This document shows, piece after piece, positions 15,917-24,520 of a stretch of DNA of 63,261 nucleotides. A program made the translations under genes and the position numbers. This stretch comes from an uncultured Planctomycetota bacterium (GTDB lineage Bacteria; Planctomycetota; Planctomycetia; Gemmatales; HRBIN36): the NCBI GenBank assembly GCA_937944855.1, contig CALFAY010000029.1, positions 1 through 63,261 on the forward strand, read 5' to 3'. Every line of letters begins with the position of its first letter. The first letter of the stretch is position 1. The notes beneath the pieces were generated by a model. That model worked only from the letters and a program-made list of their open reading frames with translations. It did no database searches and was not told the origin of the DNA.

Positions 15917-17215
15917 ATGGTCGGCAACCACCGCCAAGACAAGCCCGTCATCCGGGCCGGGATGATCGGGCTGGGCATGATCTTTGACGAGACCTACCGG
16001 CCCTTCTTCGAGCAGGTGCGGACTTCCGACCTGTACCGCAGAGAGTTCGGGGTCGTGGGAGTCGAACTGGCGGCCGTGGCGACGAGGACCGGACAGCGGG
16101 CTGAAGCCTACCGGCAGTCTGCTGGCAATCGCATCGGGCCGTTCGTGAGCATCCACGGCCACGACGCCGCGGAGCAGCTGTGTCGTCTTGATGTCGATGC
16201 CATGTGCGTGGCAACACCGGACGACCGGCATTACGCGGCTGCCAGGGCAGCCCTGCAAGCGGGCAAACATGTGTTGATCGAGAAGCCCTCGGTGCTGCGC
16301 CTGGAGCAGTTGGCGGAACTGGACCGGCTGGCTCGGGAGCAAAAGGTGCTGGCCAAGGTCGTTTATCACAAGTTGCTCGACCCCGACCACAAAAAGCTGC
16401 GGACCCACGTCGCTGACGGCATCCTGCGGCACGTCAACAGCGGCTACTGCTCCCTGCTCGAACCCAAGCAGATCAGTATGAGCCAGTTCTCCGAATGGGT
16501 CCAGGGACGCAATCCGGGGACGTATGTGGCGGTGCATTATGTGAAGCTGATCGACTTCACCTTCTTCCACGGCACGCCGGCCCGGTTGAAGATGGTCACG
16601 GCCACGGGGCAACGCGGGCTGGTCGGTCCTCCGGAAGGGCCGACCTGGGATTCCGTGCAGTTGCGGATGGTCTATGCCTACCCCGACGGACGCGAAGCCG
16701 GCTTCGACATCCACACCAGCTGGGTCAACCCCGACAACTTCCCCGGCTACGTCGAGCAGGAAGTCCAGTTCCGGTTCGACAACGGCGTGTGGAATGCCCA
16801 CCAGCGTAAACGGGGCGTGGAGGTGTGTGTCGAGGGCATGTCACCGAACCCCATCAAGATGACACCCAACCACCATTACAATGGCACCTTCTTGGAACCG
16901 TGGGGCGAGCGCAGCCAGAGAGGCTATGGCATCGAAGCCATTCAGCGGTTCTTTGAGGAGGTGGCGGAAGTCGAGTTTGGAGGTCCGCCTAGCGAACGGG
17001 AGCAGCGGCTGGAGCGGGTAAGGTTGCTGCATTACAATGATCTGTCTGCCGATTGGAACACGGTCGCCACGGTGCATGCGATGGAAGCCGTGCTTGCCCA
17101 CCACAAAGAGGGCCGGTCCGGAGGAGTCGTGCAGATCGAGGAAGGGCGATTGACACTGTGGCTTCCGGGCAGCGGGCACACGGAGACCTTGTACGAACCA
17201 CAAACCGGGCTGTGA
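15917..17215 (+). CDS. Gfo/Idh/MocA-family oxidoreductase
   Basis: A 432-residue NAD(P)-dependent sugar oxidoreductase. The Rossmann opening is IRAGMIGLGMIFDE, followed by the AMCVATPDDRHYAAARAAL stretch and the hallmark EKP (VLIEKPSVL). The C-terminal domain follows with a long beta-rich part and an acidic His region (TSWVNPDNFPGY). It starts three bases after a small membrane protein gene and is followed 26 bases later by a class III aminotransferase. Together these could make or break an amino sugar or keto-sugar, as such dehydrogenase/transaminase pairs do elsewhere; the substrate is not evident. Confidence 0.9.
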   Translation: MVGNHRQDKPVIRAGMIGLGMIFDETYRPFFEQVRTSDLYRREFGVVGVELAAVATRTGQRAEAYRQSAGNRIGPFVSIHGHDAAEQLCRLDVDAMCVATPDDRHYAAARAALQAGKHVLIEKPSVLRLEQLAELDRLAREQKVLAKVVYHKLLDPDHKKLRTHVADGILRHVNSGYCSLLEPKQISMSQFSEWVQGRNPGTYVAVHYVKLIDFTFFHGTPARLKMVTATGQRGLVGPPEGPTWDSVQLRMVYAYPDGREAGFDIHTSWVNPDNFPGYVEQEVQFRFDNGVWNAHQRKRGVEVCVEGMSPNPIKMTPNHHYNGTFLEPWGERSQRGYGIEAIQRFFEEVAEVEFGGPPSEREQRLERVRLLHYNDLSADWNTVATVHAMEAVLAHHKEGRSGGVVQIEEGRLTLWLPGSGHTETLYEPQTGL

Positions 17216-17241
17216 TTCCGGACTGAGAAGGTACTGCACCG

Positions 17242-18621
17242 ATGGTATCGCCGATCGTCCATCCCCAGGAACCGCAAGGCAATCGTCTCCGCGAAACGCT
17301 CTGCCGTCTGGAACCCAAGACGCAGCGGACGTACACGCCGTCCCTGGCCTTGCTGGCGCGGTCCAGCGGGGTCTTCCACTGGACGCCGGACGGCCGCAAG
17401 CTGTACGACTTGACCTCTGGCGTCCTGGTGGCCAACCTGGGACACAATCCGGTCACCTGGCGGGAGCGGTTTCTGCACTATCTGGGCTGGTCCGGCTCCT
17501 CGGTCCAGGATCGACACGGTTTCTTCGAGGCGGTCCCACTGACTTCCTACAATGCGGCGACGCCGGTCGAGGTCGAAGCGAGTCGGCGTTTGATCGCCTG
17601 TCTCCGCGAGTGTGCGGGAAGTCAGCGCCTGGAGAAAGTGCTGTGGGCGGCGTCTGGTTCTGAAGCCGTGCAAAAAGCCCTGTGGGCGGCGTTGGCCCGC
17701 GATCGCAGTCGAGACATCATTCTCGCCACCCGCTACGGCTTCCACGGCAAAAAGGGCTTGGCAGGAGCGACGACGGGCTGCGAGACCGATCCGGAGCGAG
17801 ACCCGCGAGTCCGCTTCATCTCCTTTCCGCGCGAAGAATGCTGCGACGTGTCCCGACGCCGGGAGCCGTTCGATCCCCTGCCCTACCGGCGGGAACTGGA
17901 AGCGCTCCGCGAGCAATTCGGCAGGCGACTCAACGTTTTGATCACGGAACCGTACCTGGGCGGAGGCGGCTCCTACCATCCCCACCCGGCCTATCTGCGC
18001 GTGGTGCAGGATTTCTGCCGGGAAAACGACATCATCTTGGTGCTGGACGAGGTGCAATCCAATTTCGGACGCACCGGCCGGATGTTCGCCTTCGAAACCT
18101 ATGGGATCGAGCCGGACGTGGTCCTTCTGGGCAAAGGATTGGCCAACGGCGTGCCGGGAGCGGCGGCCGTCGGTCCCGCCTGGCTGTTCGACTGCCTCGA
18201 CTACGGGGAGGGTTCGGATACCTACAGCGGCAACCCGCTGGTGTGTGCCGCCGTCCTGGCGACCCTGGACTGCTTCTCCGACGGGGCCGTCCTGGAGAAT
18301 TGCCGGCGCGTTTCACCGCTGATCGAAGCCGGGCTGCTCGGGTTGAAGCAGTTTCCATTCGTGAGGTACGTCCGGGGAGAGGACGGGGGCATGGTCTGGG
18401 GCGTCGAGTTCGGCGACTTCGGCTCCCGCTCCGCGTCGCAATGGGCCAATGAGTTCGTCCTTGCCAGCTATCGAGGCAATGCCCGGGAAGGAGTGCATCT
18501 GCTCGGCCCGCTGGCGAAGAAAGTCGTCCGCATCGCTCCTCCGTTGGTGATCACGTCCGAACAGGCCAACGAGGCGTTGCGTATCATGTCCGAAGCGGCT
18601 CAATCCCTGCTTGAATCGTGA
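17242..18621 (+). CDS. Class III PLP-dependent aminotransferase
   Basis: A 459-residue fold-type-I class III transaminase. Seen: SGVLVANLGHNP, the LDEVQSNFGRTG motif with the PLP-contacting Asp, and the PLP lysine in LLGKGLANG (K298). The SGSEAVQKALWAAL region and a late GMVWGVEFG complete the fold. It resembles 4-aminobutyrate/ornithine-type or omega-transaminases, but specificity cannot be fixed. It follows the Gfo/Idh gene after 26 bases and precedes an ABC-3 permease gene by 35 bases, so a common transcript is likely, although the permease is functionally different. Confidence 0.9.
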   Translation: MVSPIVHPQEPQGNRLRETLCRLEPKTQRTYTPSLALLARSSGVFHWTPDGRKLYDLTSGVLVANLGHNPVTWRERFLHYLGWSGSSVQDRHGFFEAVPLTSYNAATPVEVEASRRLIACLRECAGSQRLEKVLWAASGSEAVQKALWAALARDRSRDIILATRYGFHGKKGLAGATTGCETDPERDPRVRFISFPREECCDVSRRREPFDPLPYRRELEALREQFGRRLNVLITEPYLGGGGSYHPHPAYLRVVQDFCRENDIILVLDEVQSNFGRTGRMFAFETYGIEPDVVLLGKGLANGVPGAAAVGPAWLFDCLDYGEGSDTYSGNPLVCAAVLATLDCFSDGAVLENCRRVSPLIEAGLLGLKQFPFVRYVRGEDGGMVWGVEFGDFGSRSASQWANEFVLASYRGNAREGVHLLGPLAKKVVRIAPPLVITSEQANEALRIMSEAAQSLLES

Positions 18622-18656
18622 TCGGCATCGGTTTCCCGTTCTGAAGGTCACTGTTG

Positions 18657-19700
18657 ATGCGCGACTATTTTCCCCTGGCTCTGGTGTTGGGTGCCATTGT
18701 GGTGATCGTGGTGGCGTACCAGTATCACCTGGGGGAGACAGCTGGGGCGTGGCTCGACGAACGCACTCTGGACCTGGCCGAGTGGTCGATGGACCGTTTC
18801 GGCGATCTGTCGCCGTTGTCCCATCACTGGCTGGTCAAGGGATTCCTCGGGGCCGCTCTCGCCAGTTTCATTTGCGGAGTCATTAGTTCGCTGGTCGTCA
18901 GCAACCGGATGGCGTTTTTCAGCGACGCGCTGGCCCATTGTGCCTTTGCCGGGGTAGCCCTGGGACTGATTTTCTATCTGGCGGGGGTGCTGGATTCGGA
19001 TTCGGGCATTCTGGTGACAACCATCGTGTTTGGCGTCATCGTCGGGGCCTTGATCGCCTACGTCCGGGAGAAAACGCCCCTGGCCAGCGATACGGTGATC
19101 GGCGTGTTCTTCGCCGGGGCGATGGGGCTGGGCGCGGTTCTGCTCAAGGGCGTAAGGCGCTACGGCGTGGGGGGGGCGTTCGACCCGGACAACTTCCTCT
19201 TCGGCGACATCCAGACGGTTGCCGGTCGAGAGCTGATCTACCTGACGCTTTTGACGGTAGTCATTGTGGTGTTCCTGTGCTGGCTGTACAATCGGCTGGT
19301 CTTTGCCAGTTTCAGCCCGAGTCTGGCCCGGTCCCGGAACTTCCCGGTCCGCACTGGGAACTATCTGTTTGTGATCCTTCTGGCGTTGATCGTCAACATC
19401 TGCCTCAAGGTCGTCGGGGTGCTGCTGATCAACGCCCTGCTCGTGATTCCCGGGGCGACGGCGGCGATTCTGGCCCGCAACCTGCGGCAATTCTTCTGGT
19501 ATTCTATCGGTTTTTCTCTTCTGGCCGGGCTGGGCGGCCTGACCTTGGCTTCGAGCTGGACGCCGCTGATCAACGGCAAGGCGTTTCCGCTGGCCTCCGG
19601 CGGCGTGATCGTGGTGATCGGCGTCGCTTTGTTCTTCCTGGCGATGCTGGTGAGCCGCTGGCTGCACGGTCCGCGCCCCGCTCCCCGCACCGGCTTCTAA
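18657..19700 (+). CDS. ABC-3 family metal permease (ZnuB/MntB-like), partners missing
   Basis: A 347-residue membrane protein of the ABC-3 (zinc/manganese/iron) permease family. About eight hydrophobic helices are visible, starting LALVLGAIVVIVVAYQY, and the family signature AFFSDALAHCAFAGVALGL lies in the middle. The ATG at 18657 directly follows a TTG that could not be preferred. The permease normally pairs with an ATPase (ZnuC) and a solute-binding protein (ZnuA); neither is found on either side. The following genes encode another permease and a His-rich protein, suggesting metal handling. The metal is likely zinc or manganese, by analogy. Confidence 0.88.
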   Translation: MRDYFPLALVLGAIVVIVVAYQYHLGETAGAWLDERTLDLAEWSMDRFGDLSPLSHHWLVKGFLGAALASFICGVISSLVVSNRMAFFSDALAHCAFAGVALGLIFYLAGVLDSDSGILVTTIVFGVIVGALIAYVREKTPLASDTVIGVFFAGAMGLGAVLLKGVRRYGVGGAFDPDNFLFGDIQTVAGRELIYLTLLTVVIVVFLCWLYNRLVFASFSPSLARSRNFPVRTGNYLFVILLALIVNICLKVVGVLLINALLVIPGATAAILARNLRQFFWYSIGFSLLAGLGGLTLASSWTPLINGKAFPLASGGVIVVIGVALFFLAMLVSRWLHGPRPAPRTGF

Positions 19701-19835
19701 GTTGCCCTTGCTGCCTTGCGGCACGGCTTTGAGAATAGCTCCAAGTGCCGGCGCGAACCGATCCTCTCGGGACAGCGTAACAGGGGACGACGCGCCAGCT
19801 TTCACCAAGCCGAGCCATCGGGCAGGACCGTTCTC

Positions 19836-21017
19836 GTGATCGACGTTGATCGCTTCTTTGTCATTTTCACCAGTATTGTTTTCGAGGCGTTGCCGTTCAT
19901 CATCATCGGCGCGCTGATCTCCGGCACCTTGGAAGAGCTGTTGCCGCAGCAGTTCCTGGCCCGGGTCATTCCCAAAAGACGCTCCTTGGCCATCGCCGCC
20001 AGCGCTCTGATGGGCATGATCTTCCCCATGTGCGAGTGCGGCATCGTGCCGGTCATGCGGCGGCTGCTGGGCAAGGGATTGCCTCTCAGTTGTGCCGTGG
20101 CCTACATGCTGGCAGCACCGATCATCAACCCGGTCGTTATCGGCAGTACCTGGGCGGCGTTCTCCGGCGACCGATCCAAGAAAGACGGCCTGACCTCCGT
20201 CCAGATGGTGACCTTGCGGGTTTCGATGGGGTTCGTCACCGCCTTCGTGGCCGCGTCGGTGGTCGAGGCCGTGGCCCGCCGTCGCAACATCAACGACTTG
20301 ATCCTGATCGCCCCCCGAGCCAGGAACCTGCACTTTGCGGACTCCAACGATCACAAGAATGCGCACCACCACGATCACGGCGACGGACCCTGTCCGCACC
20401 ATCACGATCACGACGGGCACGCTCATCAGCCGGCCCTCGCTCATGCCTCGGCCGCCCACGGGGAACAATCCCTTGCTCGGGAAGCGTCCGCCGAGGCGGA
20501 AAGCAACGATCCCGTCGGCGGCGTGAGCGTGAAAGCCACGCCGTCTCCTTCGACCGCCCAGGAAAGCCCGAGCGGGATGAACAACTCCTCCCGGTCGGTG
20601 GCCCAGCGGCTCATCCACATCAGCGATACGGCCCTGCACGACTTCGTGGACATCACGACGTTCTTGATTCTGGGAGCCATTCTGGCGTCGTTGTTCCAGA
20701 CCCTCCGGGTCATTGATTATCTGCCCGTGCTCGAAGCCAATCCGCTGGTGGCCATCCCGGTGATGATGCTCGTCGCCGTCATCCTCTGCCTGTGCAGCGA
20801 AGCTGACGCGTTCGTGGTCGCCAACATGATCCCGATTCCCCTGGGCGGCAAACTGTCGTTCCTGGTCCTCGGCCCCATGATGGACATCAAGTTGTATTTG
20901 ATGTACACCCGAGTCTTCCGGACGCGGCTGATCTGGACGATCATCCCGGTGGTTGTGGCGTCCGTCTTCATTCTCAGCATCATCGGTCACTACCTGGGAC
21001 CGCTTCTGGTCCGCTAG
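19836..21017 (+). CDS. YraQ/PF03773-type permease with His-rich loop
   Basis: A 393-residue membrane permease of the family that includes YraQ and arsenic ArsP. It shows helices at both ends around the signature MCECGIVPVMRRLL, a Cys motif of this family. The central loop (about 165-240) is rich in histidine (HHHDHGDGPCPHHHDHDGH), typical of metal binding. The GTG start at 19836 (VIDVDRFFVIF) is taken because earlier in-frame sequence is not protein-like and a GCAGGA site lies upstream. The partner TIGR03943 gene follows after nine bases, an arrangement also known in Bacillus (ycgR/ycgQ). The transported ion is unknown. Confidence 0.88.
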   Translation: MIDVDRFFVIFTSIVFEALPFIIIGALISGTLEELLPQQFLARVIPKRRSLAIAASALMGMIFPMCECGIVPVMRRLLGKGLPLSCAVAYMLAAPIINPVVIGSTWAAFSGDRSKKDGLTSVQMVTLRVSMGFVTAFVAASVVEAVARRRNINDLILIAPRARNLHFADSNDHKNAHHHDHGDGPCPHHHDHDGHAHQPALAHASAAHGEQSLAREASAEAESNDPVGGVSVKATPSPSTAQESPSGMNNSSRSVAQRLIHISDTALHDFVDITTFLILGAILASLFQTLRVIDYLPVLEANPLVAIPVMMLVAVILCLCSEADAFVVANMIPIPLGGKLSFLVLGPMMDIKLYLMYTRVFRTRLIWTIIPVVVASVFILSIIGHYLGPLLVR

Positions 21018-21026
21018 GAGGCTGAC

Positions 21027-22100
21027 ATGCCCGGTGCAATTCCCGATCCCGATCACCGGCACCATCACGACCATGCCCACGCCGAAGGGCACCATTGCGA
21101 TCACGACCACGATCATGGCCATGCCCACGATCATGACCACGGGCATGGGCACACCCATTCGACCGAGGAACGGAACGCCTATTTTCTGGACCAGTTGTGC
21201 ATGATCGCCGTGGGCGGAGCCTATGCCGGGGTCGTGTTCGCCATGTTCTACGGCAAGTGGGTGCCGACCGGCGAGGTGTCGGTCATCAACATCATCGTGC
21301 CGTGGATTCAGTACATGCTGTTGGCCGGAGCGATTATGTTGCTGGCCTTGGCGATCCTGCGGGGCGTCGGCGTATGGAAGGCATCCAAGGATCCGTGTTT
21401 CGATCCCCATGCCGGGCACGACCACGGTCCCGACGAGAACCACGCTCACGGCTGGTCGCCCTGGAAGTACATCCCTTTGGTGATTCCGCTGGTCCTCTAC
21501 ATCGGCCTGGGAGTCCCCGACAGCCGCATGATCCGAGCCTACGAACGAGACTTGGCCGAGCAGGGGCTGCCAAGGGGTTCGCTGCGCGGCATGGGAGGCC
21601 TGGACGCCATCACCCAGGCCCAGATCGCCTCCAACCAGTTCGCCCTCGGGGCACAGGGGGACGGACTGGCCCCTGCCCTGCTCCAGTCGCTGCTGCTCAG
21701 CGGCGCGATCGCCACGGAGATCGCCTTGGAAGAAATGGACGTGGAACCCGATGCCCGGCCGACGCTGGGAGAGCTGGAGGAGGTCGCCGACAATCCGTTC
21801 ATGCACGAGAGTTTCTCGAGTCTGGGTCGAATCGAGGTGGAAGGCAACTTCTACCCGGCCTCGGCGGACGGCAGTTTCTTCCATGTGGTGCGGCTGCGTG
21901 TGGCCTGCTGCCTGGGCGACGCTCGACCGGCGATGGTCATGTGCAGCAGCCGGAAGCCAATCACCGACATCGCTCCGGGAGACTGGGTGGCTGTCCAGGG
22001 TAAGGTCACGTTCGTCTCCGCGGACCGCAAGTGGTATCCCGTCATGCGGGTGTACAAGGTTTACAAGAAGAAACCCCCGGCATATCCTTATTTGAAGTGA
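21027..22100 (+). CDS. TIGR03943/DUF1980-type membrane protein, His-rich N-terminus
   Basis: A 357-residue protein. The first 45 residues are very His/Asp-rich, a likely metal-binding extension. Then two hydrophobic helices (about 55-70 and 87-110) and a second His-rich stretch near 128-145. The C-terminal half is a soluble domain ending in an OB-like segment (GDWVAVQGKVTFVSADRK). It matches the family that always accompanies YraQ-type permeases and is called TIGR03943. It begins nine bases after the permease gene. A joint metal-transport or efflux role is inferred from the pair and its histidines. Confidence 0.85.
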   Translation: MPGAIPDPDHRHHHDHAHAEGHHCDHDHDHGHAHDHDHGHGHTHSTEERNAYFLDQLCMIAVGGAYAGVVFAMFYGKWVPTGEVSVINIIVPWIQYMLLAGAIMLLALAILRGVGVWKASKDPCFDPHAGHDHGPDENHAHGWSPWKYIPLVIPLVLYIGLGVPDSRMIRAYERDLAEQGLPRGSLRGMGGLDAITQAQIASNQFALGAQGDGLAPALLQSLLLSGAIATEIALEEMDVEPDARPTLGELEEVADNPFMHESFSSLGRIEVEGNFYPASADGSFFHVVRLRVACCLGDARPAMVMCSSRKPITDIAPGDWVAVQGKVTFVSADRKWYPVMRVYKVYKKKPPAYPYLK

Positions 22101-22163
22101 GTTTTGCGGTTCCGAACCGACGCTTGCTTCGTGTAAGGGACGGTTAGAGCGAGGAAGTTCCCG

Positions 22164-23321
22164 ATGCGTAGCGTCATGGCTTGGTTGGCCGTCGTCACTG
22201 CCCTGGCGACCACGATCTCCGTGGCCTGGTCGTGTCCGTTCTGCACCATGCAGGGTCAGACGCTGACCAAGGAGGTCCGGGACGCCGACCTCGTCATCCT
22301 CGGCATCTCCACCAATGCCCGTCCCAGTCCGGACGGTCTTGACGGCACCTGCGACTTCGTCATCGAGGACGTGATTAAGCCTCACCCCGTCGTCAAGGAC
22401 CAGAAGAAGATCACCCTGCCCCGCTACATCCCCGAATCGAAGGTGAAGTACCTTCTGTTCTGCACCGTGTTCAAGGATCGGCCCGATCCGTTCCGCGGCA
22501 TTCCCCTGAAAGACACGGAGATGGTCGGCTACCTCAAGGGAGCCTTGGCCCTGGATGAAAAAGACATTCCCAAGCGGCTTGAGTACTTTTTCCCCTATCT
22601 GGAAAGCAGCGAGATCGAGATAAGCACGGACGCCTACAAGGAGTTCGCCGCCGCCGACGACAAAGACGTCGTCGCCATGATTGCCAAGACGGACAAGGCC
22701 AGGATGCGGGCCAGGCTCATGGAGTGGCTGCGATCGCCGGAGACGGCCAGCTACCGCTACGGGTTGTACGGCTATCTGTTGGGTCGCTGCGGAAAAGCTG
22801 AAGATGCCGACGTGCTTGTCGATCTCCTCAACGATCCCAAGCGTGGGCTGGTTTCAGGCATTGACGGCGTCCTGGCCGGATACGTCACGCTTCGGCCCAG
22901 GGAGGGCTGGGATTACTTGCTGGCGTTGCTGTCCGACGCCAAGTCCGATTTTACGCGGAGGTACGCCGGTCTGCGGACGTTGCGCTTTTTCTGGGAGTAT
23001 CATCAGGAAGTCGTCGGGCCAAAGGAACTGGTCCGGGCCATGACGATCCTGTTGGATCAGGCAGACATCGCCGATCTGGCCATCGAAGACCTGCGTAAGT
23101 GGCAGCAGTGGGACCAGCTGGACCGCATTCTGGCCTTGGCCTCTCGACCCAGCCACGACGTTCCGATCGTCCAGCGTGCGATCCTCCGTTTCGCCCTGTC
23201 CTGTCCGTCGAGCAAAGCGGCAGCGTTTGTGGAAGCGCAACGGAAGCGTAATCCCGAACGGGTCAAGGATGTCGAGGAACTGCTGCGCCTGGATTCGCCT
23301 CTGCCCAAGGCGGGGGGCTGA
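22164..23321 (+). CDS. Exported CxxC protein, tandem paralogue 1
   Basis: A 385-residue exported protein with a signal peptide (WLAVVTALATTISVAWS) followed at once by a CxxC pair (CPFC). A beta-type region follows (about 30-130), then a mostly helical repeat-like region with segments such as RARLMEWLRSPETASYRYGL and LVDLLNDPKRGLVSGIDGVL, resembling HEAT-like repeats. No known family. It is paralogous to the next gene: the same order of segments (CxxC, GT.., helical part, ALSCP) and near-equal length. The start 63 bases after the TIGR03943 gene suggests cotranscription. Its role is unknown. Confidence 0.8.
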   Translation: MRSVMAWLAVVTALATTISVAWSCPFCTMQGQTLTKEVRDADLVILGISTNARPSPDGLDGTCDFVIEDVIKPHPVVKDQKKITLPRYIPESKVKYLLFCTVFKDRPDPFRGIPLKDTEMVGYLKGALALDEKDIPKRLEYFFPYLESSEIEISTDAYKEFAAADDKDVVAMIAKTDKARMRARLMEWLRSPETASYRYGLYGYLLGRCGKAEDADVLVDLLNDPKRGLVSGIDGVLAGYVTLRPREGWDYLLALLSDAKSDFTRRYAGLRTLRFFWEYHQEVVGPKELVRAMTILLDQADIADLAIEDLRKWQQWDQLDRILALASRPSHDVPIVQRAILRFALSCPSSKAAAFVEAQRKRNPERVKDVEELLRLDSPLPKAGG

Positions 23322-23368
23322 GCGGGCTATTCCATGCCGGTTCCACCCGTTGGGAGGTAACGGTCATC

Positions 23369-24520
23369 GTGTACCACCGGTTCCTGTCTGGAGTGAGAAC
23401 ATTTGCAGCAATTCTCGCCCTGGTCCTGGCAGGGACCTCCCCTGCCCTGCCCTGCGATTTGTGTACCCAGGCGGGCTTGCCGTTAAGCCGAGAAGTCCAC
23501 GAAGCGCGCATCGTCGTTTTTGGTCCGATCGTCAACGCTAAACTCAATCCCGACGGCATCAGCGGCACTTCGGAACTGCGCGTCGATGCGGTGATCAAGG
23601 GCGGCAACCTGCTGGCAGGGAAAAAGACTCTCACCCTGCCGCACTTTGTTCCCCCCGATCCCAAGACCCGCTACCTGATTTTCGCGGACGTTCGCAATGG
23701 TCAACTCGACCCGTATCGCGGCATCCCCTTCACTTCGGATCACATCGTCAAGTACCTTCAGGAAGCCCCGGCGTACCTGGATGAAAAAGCCCCAACGGAA
23801 GCCCGTGCTGCCCGGTTGCTGTACTACTTCAAGTTCCTCGGGGACGGCGATCCGGACATCGCTGCCGATGCGTTCAAAGAGTGGGCCGTCGCCGGCAATC
23901 GGGAAGTCGGCATCATCGCCGACCGCCTCCCCGCCGACGTACTGCGGAACTGGTTGCTGGATCCGAGGACACCGGCCAATCGGCTTGGGTTGTACGCCTT
24001 TCTGCTCGGCTCGGCAGGAACGGAACAGGATGCGGAGCTTCTTCGGCGACTTATCATCGCCACCGATGACCGCTCGGCACAGGCCCTGGACGGTCTTCTC
24101 GCGGGGTACATCCGCTTGAAACCGCAGGAGGGCTGGAACCTGACTGCCACGGTGATTGCCGATCCGCGTCGGCCGTTCGTGCAAAAACACGCGGTGCTGC
24201 GGCTGCTGCGGTTTTATCACGGATACTTGGGCGATCAGGCCCGGCCTCAGATCGTTCGGTGTTCTTCCCTGATGCTGGAACAACCGGAAGTTCAGGATTT
24301 GGTGGTGGACCAGTTGCACGCCTGGCAGATCTGGGACCTCACGGACAAAGTCCTCGCCCTCTTTCCCAAGGCGACGGCCCCCATCACGCGCCGGGCCATC
24401 ACCCGCTACGCCCTGCTCTGCCCCTTGCCGCAGGCCAAGCAGTTCGTGGCCGCTCTTCGCCAAGCGGACCCGAAACTGGTGCGGGACGTAGAGGAGTCGC
24501 TCCGTCTCGACCGAAACTAG
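23369..24520 (+). CDS. Exported CxxC protein, tandem paralogue 2
   Basis: A 383-residue exported protein, paralogue of the preceding gene. Signal peptide (AAILALVLAGTSPALP) and CxxC (CDLC) are followed by LSREVHEARIVVFGPIVNAK, aligning with LTKEVRDADLVILGISTNAR of paralogue 1. Shared late markers include GLYAFLLGSAGT/GLYGYLLGRCGK and ALLCPLPQAK/ALSCPSSKAA. The GTG start at 23369 has a GGGAGG site about eight bases upstream. The gene ends in a TAG within CTAG that also supplies the stop of the convergent POT gene. The duplication is probably old given the divergence. Confidence 0.8.
   Translation: MYHRFLSGVRTFAAILALVLAGTSPALPCDLCTQAGLPLSREVHEARIVVFGPIVNAKLNPDGISGTSELRVDAVIKGGNLLAGKKTLTLPHFVPPDPKTRYLIFADVRNGQLDPYRGIPFTSDHIVKYLQEAPAYLDEKAPTEARAARLLYYFKFLGDGDPDIAADAFKEWAVAGNREVGIIADRLPADVLRNWLLDPRTPANRLGLYAFLLGSAGTEQDAELLRRLIIATDDRSAQALDGLLAGYIRLKPQEGWNLTATVIADPRRPFVQKHAVLRLLRFYHGYLGDQARPQIVRCSSLMLEQPEVQDLVVDQLHAWQIWDLTDKVLALFPKATAPITRRAITRYALLCPLPQAKQFVAALRQADPKLVRDVEESLRLDRN

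Noticed and set aside
18648..22385. A 1245-codon open frame on the minus strand
   Set aside because: It runs opposite to three recognisable plus-strand membrane protein genes and has no family-like pattern. His/Asp codons of those genes read as His/Val/Ile on the other strand, which keeps the frame open in this GC-rich DNA.
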